Of a stretch of 32,142 bases of DNA, positions 1 through 5,340 are shown in pieces. Where the stretch lies: positions 1 to 32,142 of IMG/VR virus record IMGVR_UViG_3300042914_000508. One strand, 5' to 3'. Below the pieces are notes generated by a model. That model searched no databases, was not told where the DNA came from, and was given only the letters and a program-made list of their open reading frames with translations. Both the position numbers and the translations under genes were made by a program. Position 1 is the first letter of the stretch, and each line of letters opens with the position of its first letter. This stretch comes from a virus.

Positions 1-128
1 TGTCTATATATGGGATGTATATAGGCAGTTTACAGAGTAGTTCTTACTTACGTTTGCCGTTAGTATACGGTGGGTTCATAGGTAGTATAGTATCAATTTT
101 AAATCTTTTAAGTTATGCGATCAATTAG
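1..128 (+). CDS. 3' end of a membrane-protein-like gene, cut by the window start
   Basis: An open frame runs in from the left edge (codons from base 3) to TAG at 126-128. It encodes about 41 residues with a hydrophobic stretch (VYGGFIGSIVSILNLLSYAI). It overlaps the next start codon by 14 bases, the tight packing seen throughout this genome. If the window ends are joined, the frame continues exactly from the truncated gene at 31887, giving a 127-residue protein. Function is not recognised. The membrane segment beside a cell-wall hydrolase could suggest a role at the envelope, but that is inference. Confidence 0.45.
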   Translation, partial: SIYGMYIGSLQSSSYLRLPLVYGGFIGSIVSILNLLSYAIN

Positions 129-585
129 CATTTGGGTGATTGTCATATTGACAACATCTTTTATTCCTGGTCCTACCTTACAGAAGGTAGTTAATGTAAA
201 CAAGGTTGTTTACTATTCAGCGATTGATGATTTAGAGTTTTCTGAAGAAAACTTAATGATTGTGATAAAGAGGATGGGCATAAGATTTGCCGACATTGTT
301 TTAGCTCAGGCTAAGTTGGAGACTGGCAACTTTACATCTAAGTCTTTCACTATTCATAACAATTTATTTGGCATGAAGATCCCTAAGTCTAGGCTGACTG
401 TTGCTACTGGAGAGCGTTTTGGTCATGCTAGTTATGAGCATTGGACATATTCAGTTATGGACTACGCATTGTTTCAGAGTACGTTTGCTCGGAAGATCAG
501 GACGCGCAAAGGATATATGCGTTATTTAAGTCGTAATTACGCTGAGGACGAGAATTATATAAATAAGATAGGTAAGTTATTATAA
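115..585 (+). CDS. Glucosaminidase-family cell-wall hydrolase with N-terminal membrane segment
   Basis: This 156-residue protein carries the FlgJ/LytG-type glucosaminidase signature: AQAKLETGNF with the expected catalytic Glu at about residue 69, then NNLFGMK at 82-88 and a YE(H)W..SV.DYA.F segment. The family cleaves N-acetylglucosaminyl linkages in peptidoglycan. Residues 5-17 are hydrophobic and could be a signal or membrane anchor, so the enzyme may act in the periplasm. It is shorter than bacterial FlgJ-type proteins and looks like a single catalytic domain. It lies far from the M15 peptidase at 28867 unless the genome is circular, where it would be about 3.4 kb downstream. It could be a second lysin or an entry or early-gene wall enzyme. 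Confidence 0.8.
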   Translation: MRSISIWVIVILTTSFIPGPTLQKVVNVNKVVYYSAIDDLEFSEENLMIVIKRMGIRFADIVLAQAKLETGNFTSKSFTIHNNLFGMKIPKSRLTVATGERFGHASYEHWTYSVMDYALFQSTFARKIRTRKGYMRYLSRNYAEDENYINKIGKLL

Positions 586-608
586 GTTAAATTCTAAATT
601 AGAGTAAG

Positions 609-749
609 ATGTGTTTTATATTAGGAATGTTTATTGGGGCATGTATTATGTGGGTTATTGCTAAAATAATCCAGATTGAATGGAAAAAAGATTTAGAAAG
701 ATTAAAAGATTTTGAGATATGGGAAGAATGGAAAAACAGACATCAATAG
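609..749 (+). CDS. Small membrane-anchored protein (46 aa)
   Basis: The ATG follows the glucosaminidase stop by 23 bases. The first 22 residues are hydrophobic (MCFILGMFIGACIMWVIAKI), followed by a charged Lys/Glu/Trp-rich tail. This is consistent with one transmembrane helix and a cytoplasmic tail. The 3' end overlaps the next gene. No known family is recognised. Such one-helix proteins are common among early accessory genes of phages. Confidence 0.5.
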   Translation: MCFILGMFIGACIMWVIAKIIQIEWKKDLERLKDFEIWEEWKNRHQ

Positions 750-952
750 AATGGTTGGTTGAGCAATGGCCAATATTAGAATCACAATTACCACAACAGT
801 TAATTAAACAAGCCAAAGAAATGGAGAAAAACAATATATGTGATGCTTGGGATAATGGATATGATAAAGGAACAAGAGATAGGATTGAAAAAATATCAAA
901 TCCAGTTGGCAATGCAGAACAATACTACAATCAAACCTATAAATCGGAGTAA
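728..952 (+). CDS. Small EQYYN-type protein, left copy
   Basis: This is a 74-residue protein starting at ATG 728; an in-frame ATG at 719 would add three residues. The 728 start is preferred because it lines up with the starts of the related proteins at 3509, 31139 and 31371, which begin MKT/MKQ and then an A..W segment. It has an amphipathic N-terminus, an AKEMEK helix, and ends in AEQYYNQTYKSE. The C-terminal half is nearly identical to the protein at 31371, because the DNA itself is repeated. Function is unknown. The ending is a recurrent feature of small Bacteroidota phage proteins. Confidence 0.65.
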   Translation: MEKQTSIEWLVEQWPILESQLPQQLIKQAKEMEKNNICDAWDNGYDKGTRDRIEKISNPVGNAEQYYNQTYKSE

Positions 953-1033
953 GATGAAAGAAGATAAATTTTTAATAAAATCATTGTTGTTAATTATAAT
1001 CTCAACAATATTAGGAGGGTTAGTTTATTCGTT
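809..1033 (+). repeat. 225-bp direct repeat, left copy
   Basis: This stretch matches 31467-31691 (offset 30658) with about four differences by eye. All four lie in the codons just before the KSE stop. It covers the 3' half of one small gene and most of the following 32-residue membrane-peptide gene. In a circular genome the copies would be about 1.5 kb apart in direct orientation. Confidence 0.9.
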
Positions 1034-1052
1034 GTTATTTAAAAACTATTAA
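954..1052 (+). CDS. 32-residue single-span membrane peptide, left copy
   Basis: The start ATG lies one base after the preceding stop. The peptide is a short charged head (MKEDKF) followed by one strongly hydrophobic helix (LIKSLLLIIISTILGGLVYS). The copy at 31612 differs only in the last residues. Conservation of the reading frame in both copies supports real translation. Function is unknown. A membrane-active or superinfection-related role is possible but not shown. Confidence 0.55.
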   Translation: MKEDKFLIKSLLLIIISTILGGLVYSLLFKNY

Positions 1053-1053
1053 G

Positions 1054-1218
1054 ATGCCAGATATAGCAATGTGCAAGAATGAGACTTGCAAACTAAAAAA
1101 AAAATGTTACCGATATATGGCAGAACCATCTAAATATTGGCAGACATACGCAGACATAAAGCCTAACGAAAAAGGCGAATGTGATTACTTTATAAAATAT
1201 ATAAAACCAAAAAAATGA
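1054..1218 (+). CDS. Small cysteine-rich, probably zinc-binding protein
   Basis: This 54-residue protein starts one base after the previous stop and its stop overlaps the next start (ATGA). Cysteines at 7, 12 and 18, and a fourth at 43 in GECDYF, are spaced as in a small metal-binding fold. The pattern MCKNETC..K..CYR...P...Q.Y....P...G.CDYF resembles small proteins common in Bacteroidota phages and prophages. The exact role is unknown. Confidence 0.65.
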   Translation: MPDIAMCKNETCKLKKKCYRYMAEPSKYWQTYADIKPNEKGECDYFIKYIKPKK

Positions 1219-1634
1219 GTTACTCACTAAACAATATAAGAAACACAAAAAAAACATTCGGTAAGAACAAACGCTTTCTATTTGATGATTTCCTTATAGC
1301 TTGTCCATTTTCTATTGAATACTTGAGACAGAAGAATAGAAAAGCTGAAGTGATGCAATGGCGACAAATAGGTATGAGCTGGTATGCTATGGAGTTTAAT
1401 TCTCTTACACAAGCTGGAGAGTTCTTTAATCACGATCATTCAACTGTTATACACGCTTTGAAATGTATTCAGGATAGAAAATGGAATCCGTCTTTAGATG
1501 AAAAAGTAGATAAAATTCTAAATTTAATAGAACAAGAAATAGAATATAGCGATGAGATAGGAATACGTGAAGTTAATTCGCTTATGTATCTTGAAAAATT
1601 AATCAAAAAGAAACTTGCTTTTGTGGAAAAGTAG
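1215..1634 (+). CDS. DnaA domain-IV-like DNA-binding protein
   Basis: This 139-residue protein lacks the AAA+ ATPase of DnaA. Residues about 25-88 resemble the DnaA C-terminal DNA-binding domain: ..R.AEVMQWRQIGMSWYAME...LTQAGEFF and then DHSTVIHA at 74-81, the family signature loop that contacts the DnaA box. It probably binds an origin or operator. It could recruit host replication or act as a DnaA decoy; both are inference. It directly precedes the recombination and replication genes and ends with TAG, showing TAG is used as a stop in this genome. Confidence 0.8.
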   Translation: MSYSLNNIRNTKKTFGKNKRFLFDDFLIACPFSIEYLRQKNRKAEVMQWRQIGMSWYAMEFNSLTQAGEFFNHDHSTVIHALKCIQDRKWNPSLDEKVDKILNLIEQEIEYSDEIGIREVNSLMYLEKLIKKKLAFVEK

Positions 1635-1642
1635 TATATTTA
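1615..1642 (+). promoter_or_regulatory. Putative Bacteroidota promoter ahead of the ERF gene
   Basis: TTG at 1615-1617 lies 17 bases before TATATTTA at 1635-1642, close to the Bacteroidota TAnnTTTG element but with A at the last position. The following leader (AAACAATTAAA, then AACACTATGAAA) closely matches the leader after the promoter at 30188-30219. This suggests two co-regulated early promoters. Confidence 0.5.
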
Positions 1643-1664
1643 CAAACAATTAAAAACAAACACT

Positions 1665-2198
1665 ATGAAAAATTTATTTAAAGCGTTGGCTGATTTCCAA
1701 CAAGAAGTACCTGTAATTTTCAAGGCTACAACAGCAGGTAGCGGTAACTTTGCTTACCAGTATGCAGATCTACCTGCAATCTTTAATGTGATAAATCCGC
1801 TTCTACAAAAACACGGATTAGGATTCACGCAATTAACTAACCACAAAGAAGGTATTGACTATCTTACTACGGTAGTATTCCATGTAGAAAGCGGTGAGAC
1901 TTTAGAGACATCGCTACGTTTGCTTCCTGAAGTAGAGTTGAAAGGTCAGAATATATTTCAGTCTTATGGTAGTCAACTTACTTACTTTAGACGTTATGGT
2001 ATCAGTCAGATTTTAGGACTTGTAACTGACAAAGATACGGATGCTGTAGGTGAGACTACAAAGAAAAAGCCAAAGATTGACAATGATAGACTTGAAAAAG
2101 CTATTGCAGCTGTTAAAAGTGGTAAATATGAATTAGCTGATATACCGTTAAACTTTGATTTAACTGATGAGCAAATAGAAATACTTGGAAAGGTATGA
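1665..2198 (+). CDS. erf: ERF-family single-strand annealing protein
   Basis: This 177-residue protein shows the ERF-superfamily layout: N-terminal FKALADFQQEVP, then F.Y.YADLPAIFNVINPLLQKHGLGFTQL, then QSYGSQLTYFRRYGISQILGL. ERF proteins anneal complementary single strands and work with a partner exonuclease in phage recombination and genome circularisation. The partner is very likely the YqaJ-type nuclease at 2829, from which it is now separated by an HNH gene and a structured RNA. The C-terminal 40 residues are a variable, charged tail, as usual in the family. Confidence 0.85.
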   Translation: MKNLFKALADFQQEVPVIFKATTAGSGNFAYQYADLPAIFNVINPLLQKHGLGFTQLTNHKEGIDYLTTVVFHVESGETLETSLRLLPEVELKGQNIFQSYGSQLTYFRRYGISQILGLVTDKDTDAVGETTKKKPKIDNDRLEKAIAAVKSGKYELADIPLNFDLTDEQIEILGKV

Positions 2199-2238
2199 AA
2201 GTAAGATGTTCAGCAATAGGGAAAGTATAATTTTTTTG

Positions 2239-2246
2239 TATATTTG
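2239..2246 (+). promoter_or_regulatory. TATATTTG promoter element ahead of structured RNA
   Basis: This is a perfect TAnnTTTG box 2-6 bases before the structured RNA begins. No clear TTG is seen at the expected upstream distance; only a T-run ending in TTTG lies directly upstream. Confidence 0.45.
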
Positions 2247-2247
2247 C

Positions 2248-2315
2248 AAACGAGGATAGAATGGGTTGATCTCCATTTGAAAGCCGAAGCGTTTACGGTT
2301 TCCTCGTTTCTTTTT
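2248..2315 (+). ncRNA. Putative three-way-junction RNA or leader upstream of the HNH gene
   Basis: An outer 9-bp perfect helix pairs 2248-2256 with 2301-2309. It encloses two hairpins: 2260-2264 with 2273-2277 (5 bp, 8-nt loop), and 2281-2286 with 2296-2301 (6 bp with one G-U). A T-run (TTTCTTTTT) follows directly, so the whole could act as a small RNA with its own terminator or as an attenuating leader of the HNH gene. The TATATTTG box just upstream would start transcription at its 5' edge. No known RNA family is recognised. Confidence 0.55.
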
Positions 2316-2341
2316 AAACGCAATTATTAAAACGCAAAAAA

Positions 2342-2839
2342 ATGCAAGAACAATGGAAGCCAGTAGTCGGCTATGAAGGATTATATGAAGTATCAAATTT
2401 TGGTAGAGTTAAAAGTTTACCAAGATACAAAACAATAAAATCAGAAAAAATTTTAAAGCAAAATTTAAAATCTGAATATTTTTATGTTAGACTTTATAAC
2501 AAATCTTTATATCAAGATATAAAAGTACATCAATTAGTTTCAATGTCTTTTTTAGGATATAAAAGAAATGGATTGCAAGATGTAGTTGTAGATCATATTA
2601 ATGAAAATAAACTTGATAATAATTTAAACAATTTGCAATTAACAACTCAAAGGTATAATTCATCTAAATCTAAAATTAGTAATACAGGAATTACAGGTGT
2701 TTATAAAACTAAATACAATAAATTTAGAGCAAATATAAAAGTGGGTTCTAAACAAATTCATTTAGGATATTTTAAAACAAAAGAAGAAGCACATTTAGCT
2801 TATCAAAACAAATTAAAAGAAATACAAAATGGAAGATAA
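2342..2839 (+). CDS. NUMOD4/HNH homing endonuclease with AP2-like DNA-binding domain
   Basis: This 165-residue protein has three segments. NUMOD4 (residues 3-25) reads W....GYEGLYEVSNFGRVKSL. The HNH nuclease has VHQLV at 62-66, VDHIN at 83-87 and DNNLNNLQLTT to 102. The C-terminal AP2-like domain, about 115-160, reads GITGVYK....KFRANI....K..HLGYFKTKEEAHLAY. These are free-standing homing nucleases that nick DNA to spread their own gene. It sits between the ERF and exonuclease genes, where it splits a usual functional pair, and overlaps the latter by 11 bases. Confidence 0.88.
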   Translation: MQEQWKPVVGYEGLYEVSNFGRVKSLPRYKTIKSEKILKQNLKSEYFYVRLYNKSLYQDIKVHQLVSMSFLGYKRNGLQDVVVDHINENKLDNNLNNLQLTTQRYNSSKSKISNTGITGVYKTKYNKFRANIKVGSKQIHLGYFKTKEEAHLAYQNKLKEIQNGR

Positions 2840-3512
2840 AATATTATTTAGAGCAAGTTCAATAGGTGACTTAATGACTGAAAGTAGAACTAAATCAGAA
2901 AAATTAAGCAAAACAGCAAAAGCGTATATTCAGAAAGTATTTAAAGAAAGAGAATTTGGATACTATGAGAATATAAATAGTAAGGCTATTGATAAAGGAA
3001 TAGAAAACGAAGATGAAGCTATACAATTAGCGTCTGAAGTTTTAGGGTGGGATTTCGTAATTAAAAACGAAGAGAAATATTCAAATGAATATGTAAATGG
3101 AACTCCTGATGTAATTACAAAGGACTTACTTGCAGATATTAAGTGTAGTTGGAATATGGGTACTTTTCCTATATTTGAAGAAGAAATACCAACTAAAAAT
3201 TATTGGTGGCAATTACAATGCTATATGTGGCTTACTGGACATTCTACCTCTGAATTGGTTTATGTACTCACAAATACACCCGAACAAATAGTTGAAGACG
3301 AAATAAGACGTATGCACTGGAAGTTAAATAAAATTGACGAAGATTTAGACTTACGTGAAGCAGTACAGAGCCAACACAACTTTAATCACTTACCAAACGA
3401 ACTACGCATTAAAAGATTCATCGTAGAGAAAGACGAAAAAGCTATTGAGCAGATTAAAGAAAAAGTAGAGATAGCAAGAGACTATTATGAAACGCTAAAA
3501 AGTATATTATGA
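2829..3512 (+). CDS. YqaJ-like viral recombinase exonuclease
   Basis: This 227-residue protein matches the lambda-exonuclease/YqaJ fold. KGIENEDEA (54-64) gives the acidic helix. NGTPDV (90-95, Asp94) and ADIKCSW (102-108, Asp103 and Lys105) are the PD-(D/E)xK metal-binding residues. YWWQLQCYMWLTG (125-137) is the usual QLQ.YM helix. It should degrade 5' strands of linear duplex DNA to load the ERF annealing protein. Its stop overlaps the following start (ATGA), indicating coupled translation. Confidence 0.85.
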   Translation: MEDKILFRASSIGDLMTESRTKSEKLSKTAKAYIQKVFKEREFGYYENINSKAIDKGIENEDEAIQLASEVLGWDFVIKNEEKYSNEYVNGTPDVITKDLLADIKCSWNMGTFPIFEEEIPTKNYWWQLQCYMWLTGHSTSELVYVLTNTPEQIVEDEIRRMHWKLNKIDEDLDLREAVQSQHNFNHLPNELRIKRFIVEKDEKAIEQIKEKVEIARDYYETLKSIL

Positions 3513-3718
3513 AAACGGCAATGCAGGAACTAATTCATATTATGAGTAATAGTGTTAGTTTAGAAAACGGATTTGAATGGAAGAGGGTAGCTAATTTATT
3601 ACTTGAAAAAGAAAAAGAGCAGATATTAAATGCTTTTGAAAATGGAGAGGTCTGCACATTATTTAAAAATGAAGATACTTCAGAACAATACTATAATAAA
3701 ACCTTTAAATCAGAGTAA
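3509..3718 (+). CDS. Small EQYYN-type protein, third family member
   Basis: This 69-residue protein begins MKTAMQE and ends SEQYYNKTFKSE, so it shares its termini with the proteins at 728 and 31371. The middle is unrelated at the DNA level. The last about 45 bases, through the next gene's first codons, are close to the repeat copies, so only the gene end was shared or exchanged. Function unknown. Confidence 0.6.
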   Translation: MKTAMQELIHIMSNSVSLENGFEWKRVANLLLEKEKEQILNAFENGEVCTLFKNEDTSEQYYNKTFKSE

Positions 3719-3719
3719 G

Positions 3720-3920
3720 ATGAAAGACACAATAGTAGAATCCGTTATTAAGCAATTTAAAGACCGCTCAGACGTCGGAATAGCTAAATACGGAGTAACA
3801 CTTAACAGAGAAGATTTAAGCACGTTAGAATGGATAAATCATGCGCAACAGGAAGCTATGGATTTCTGCTTATATTTGGAGCGTTTAAAACAAGAATTTA
3901 ATAATCAAAAACAAAAGTAA
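3720..3920 (+). CDS. Small helical phage protein, possibly MazG-like fragment
   Basis: This 66-residue protein starts one base after the preceding stop. The sequence VIKQFKDRSDVGIAKYG..L.......EWI.HAQQEAMDFCLYLERL resembles a small conserved phage protein whose EE/QEA.D helix recalls MazG-like nucleotide pyrophosphohydrolases. The usual full EExxE/ExxD pattern is incomplete, so enzymatic activity is uncertain. Confidence 0.6.
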   Translation: MKDTIVESVIKQFKDRSDVGIAKYGVTLNREDLSTLEWINHAQQEAMDFCLYLERLKQEFNNQKQK

Positions 3921-3926
3921 AATGAG
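3897..3926 (+). repeat. 30-bp gene-junction repeat, copy 1
   Basis: This covers the end of one gene (...FNNQKQK stop) and the start codon of the next (TTTAATAATC then A-rich, then TAAAATGAG). It matches 4120-4149 with one difference. Confidence 0.8.
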
Positions 3927-4143
3927 AATACAAGATATATTACATTCAACAATAAAAAATCAATATAAAAATAATATTGATAAAGTAATAGAATATAAAA
4001 CAGAAACAATATATGTGAAAACTACAAAAACAAATAAGAAAATTCTTTGTGATTTTTGTAATGAATTACAAATAAGTCAATCAGAATTTATTTCTCTATG
4101 TATTGAAAATATTAAAAGATTTAATAACCAAAAACAAAAGTAA
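3922..4143 (+). CDS. Hypothetical protein, 73 aa, flanked by junction repeats
   Basis: The start ATG follows the previous stop by one base. The central segment KKILCDFCNELQISQSEFISLCIENIKRF looks like a ribbon-helix-helix or short HTH-like DNA-binding helix pair, but the match is weak. Its last seven residues (FNNQKQK) are identical to those of the preceding gene because both ends lie in a 30-bp direct repeat. This suggests the gene was inserted, or can be lost, by recombination. Confidence 0.55.
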   Translation: MRIQDILHSTIKNQYKNNIDKVIEYKTETIYVKTTKTNKKILCDFCNELQISQSEFISLCIENIKRFNNQKQK

Positions 4144-4149
4144 AATGAG
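4120..4149 (+). repeat. 30-bp gene-junction repeat, copy 2
   Basis: Second copy of the repeat at 3897-3926, exactly 223 bp further on. Together the pair brackets the 3922 gene. Confidence 0.8.
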
Positions 4150-4390
4150 TTACGACAACACGAACACGGCAGTTATTTTTAAGAATAACAAGAAAGAAAA
4201 CGAGAAACATCCTGACTACCGAGGGACTATTAACGTAGACGGAAGAGAATTAGAAATAAGCCTATGGATCAAAGAAGGTAAAGCAGGTAAATTCTTTTCG
4301 GGTAAGATTCAAGAACCATTTAAAAAAGAAAAAGAATTAAAAAGTTTCTCAGAAAAGATTGGTAAAGATTCTTCAGGTTTGCCATTTTAA
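4145..4390 (+). CDS. Putative ssDNA-binding / DUF736-like small protein
   Basis: This 81-residue protein starts at ATG 4145, one base after the previous stop. The pattern NTAVIFKNNKKENEKHPDYRGTINVDGRELEISLWIKEGKAGKFFSGKI is typical of small OB-fold-like phage proteins (DUF736 type). In these, alternating strands follow a K.....P.Y.G.I...G.......W.K....G..F. framework. Its place between recombination and replication genes fits a single-stranded DNA-binding role. That function is inferred, not shown. Confidence 0.6.
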   Translation: MSYDNTNTAVIFKNNKKENEKHPDYRGTINVDGRELEISLWIKEGKAGKFFSGKIQEPFKKEKELKSFSEKIGKDSSGLPF

Positions 4391-4414
4391 AACAAAAACT
4401 AAAGAAAAAAGTTA

Positions 4415-4422
4415 TATATTTG
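4415..4422 (+). promoter_or_regulatory. TATATTTG promoter element of the structured RNA
   Basis: This is a perfect TAnnTTTG box ending six bases before G4428, where the structured RNA begins, which is a good distance for a start site. No TTG at the usual upstream spacing is visible. Confidence 0.5.
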
Positions 4423-4427
4423 TAAAA

Positions 4428-4526
4428 GGTTTGCTCTCACACTATAAAACCTAAAAAAAATTAGTTTGTCCTGATTAACAAGTAGCGAGGTGAGAGCCGT
4501 GAAAGTTGGTCGGGACTTTTTATTTT
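4428..4526 (+). ncRNA. Putative pseudoknotted small RNA with own promoter and terminator
   Basis: Four paired elements are visible. P1 pairs 4428-4432 with 4447-4451. Helix A pairs 4433-4440 with 4490-4497 (8 bp, perfect). Helix B pairs 4468-4474 with 4510-4516 (7 bp, one G-U). A and B interleave (A, B, A', B'), so together they form a pseudoknot. The 5' arm of A lies in the loop of P1. B' is followed by TTTTTATTTT, like an intrinsic terminator. A competing local hairpin, AAAGT (4502-4506) with ACTTT (4515-4519), is possible. The RNA could be a free small RNA or a switch controlling the replication genes at 4539-6275. No known family is recognised. Confidence 0.6.
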
Positions 4527-4538
4527 AAATTATTTATC

Positions 4539-4727
4539 ATGTATTACAAATCAACAAACAATTACTATTTAATTAGCTGCAAAATTATTGATGATCCAGT
4601 TTCTGGAATATTAGGAATAGATGCAACATATTCAAATGGATTAATAGAACGAACTGAATATTTTAATATAGGTGAAAATATACCTACAATTCTTAATAAC
4701 GATGGCAAAAGAATTACCTTACTATAA
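4539..4727 (+). CDS. Hypothetical protein, 62 aa
   Basis: The ATG at 4539 is preferred over an in-frame start at 4506 that would lie inside the RNA's terminator. The sequence is beta-rich (YYLISCKIIDDP..GILGIDATYSNGLIERTEYF), likely a small soluble fold. It overlaps the next gene by 26 bases. Function unknown. Confidence 0.5.
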   Translation: MYYKSTNNYYLISCKIIDDPVSGILGIDATYSNGLIERTEYFNIGENIPTILNNDGKRITLL

Positions 4728-5340
4728 GCACGAACCTTCTGAATGGTTAGAAGGAGAAATACAAATTTGTTCAGATGAAGCTATTGTATGTTTTATTAAT
4801 TTATGTTCAGGATATTGGTTGAAATTAGGATGCATGAGTTATGCATTTGCATTGCAAAAGTATTGCAGACGTAATGGAAATATATTGCAAGAGTTAGTTG
4901 ATGCTGGTATGGTTGATTTAAATAATGAAAATATTTCAATAAAATTCCTTGACAAACAGCTTTCAGAGTTTAATAATGTTAGCGAAAAACGCAGTAAAGC
5001 TGCACAAAAGAGATGGTCAGATGCAAATGCATTGCAAGTGCAATCCAAAAGCAATGCTATAAGAGAAGATAAGATAAGAGAAAAGAATATATTTATACCA
5101 CCTACATTTAATGATGTTTTAGAATATTGTATGCAAAGAAAAAATAATGTAGATATAAATAAATTTATAGACTTTTATGAATCTAAAGGTTGGATGATTG
5201 GTAAAAATAAAATGAAAGATTGGAAAGCATGTATTAGAACATGGGAAAAAACTTCGATAGAAGCTCCTAAACAACAAGCTAAATCTGAAGATCAAATAAG
5301 ATACGAACACGTAATGAAACAAATGGAACTGAACAAATGA
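4702..5340 (+). CDS. Replication initiator / helicase-loader-like protein (DUF4373-type N-terminus)
   Basis: This 212-residue protein starts MAKELPYYKHEPSEWLEGEIQ. The opening E/K-LPYY-x-x-x-P-SEWL-x-G-E/D-I is typical of the Lin1244/Lin1753-like (DUF4373) winged-helix domain of phage replication proteins. A variable linker (NVSEKRSKAAQKRW) follows. The C-terminal segment FIDFYESKGWMIGKNKMKDWKACIRTWEK is typical of helicase-loader or replisome-organiser proteins. It precedes the replicative ATPase with an ATGA overlap, so it probably helps open the origin or load that helicase. Confidence 0.7.
   Translation: MAKELPYYKHEPSEWLEGEIQICSDEAIVCFINLCSGYWLKLGCMSYAFALQKYCRRNGNILQELVDAGMVDLNNENISIKFLDKQLSEFNNVSEKRSKAAQKRWSDANALQVQSKSNAIREDKIREKNIFIPPTFNDVLEYCMQRKNNVDINKFIDFYESKGWMIGKNKMKDWKACIRTWEKTSIEAPKQQAKSEDQIRYEHVMKQMELNK

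Noticed and set aside
661-912. Minus-strand open frame
   Set aside because: It lies opposite well-supported repeated + strand genes and has no start context; the same holds for the other minus-strand frames across the window.
840-953. Longer versions of the 32-residue membrane peptide starting at 840 or 31498
   Set aside because: The extra N-terminal part is the EQYYN gene read out of frame; the ATG right after its stop is the natural start.
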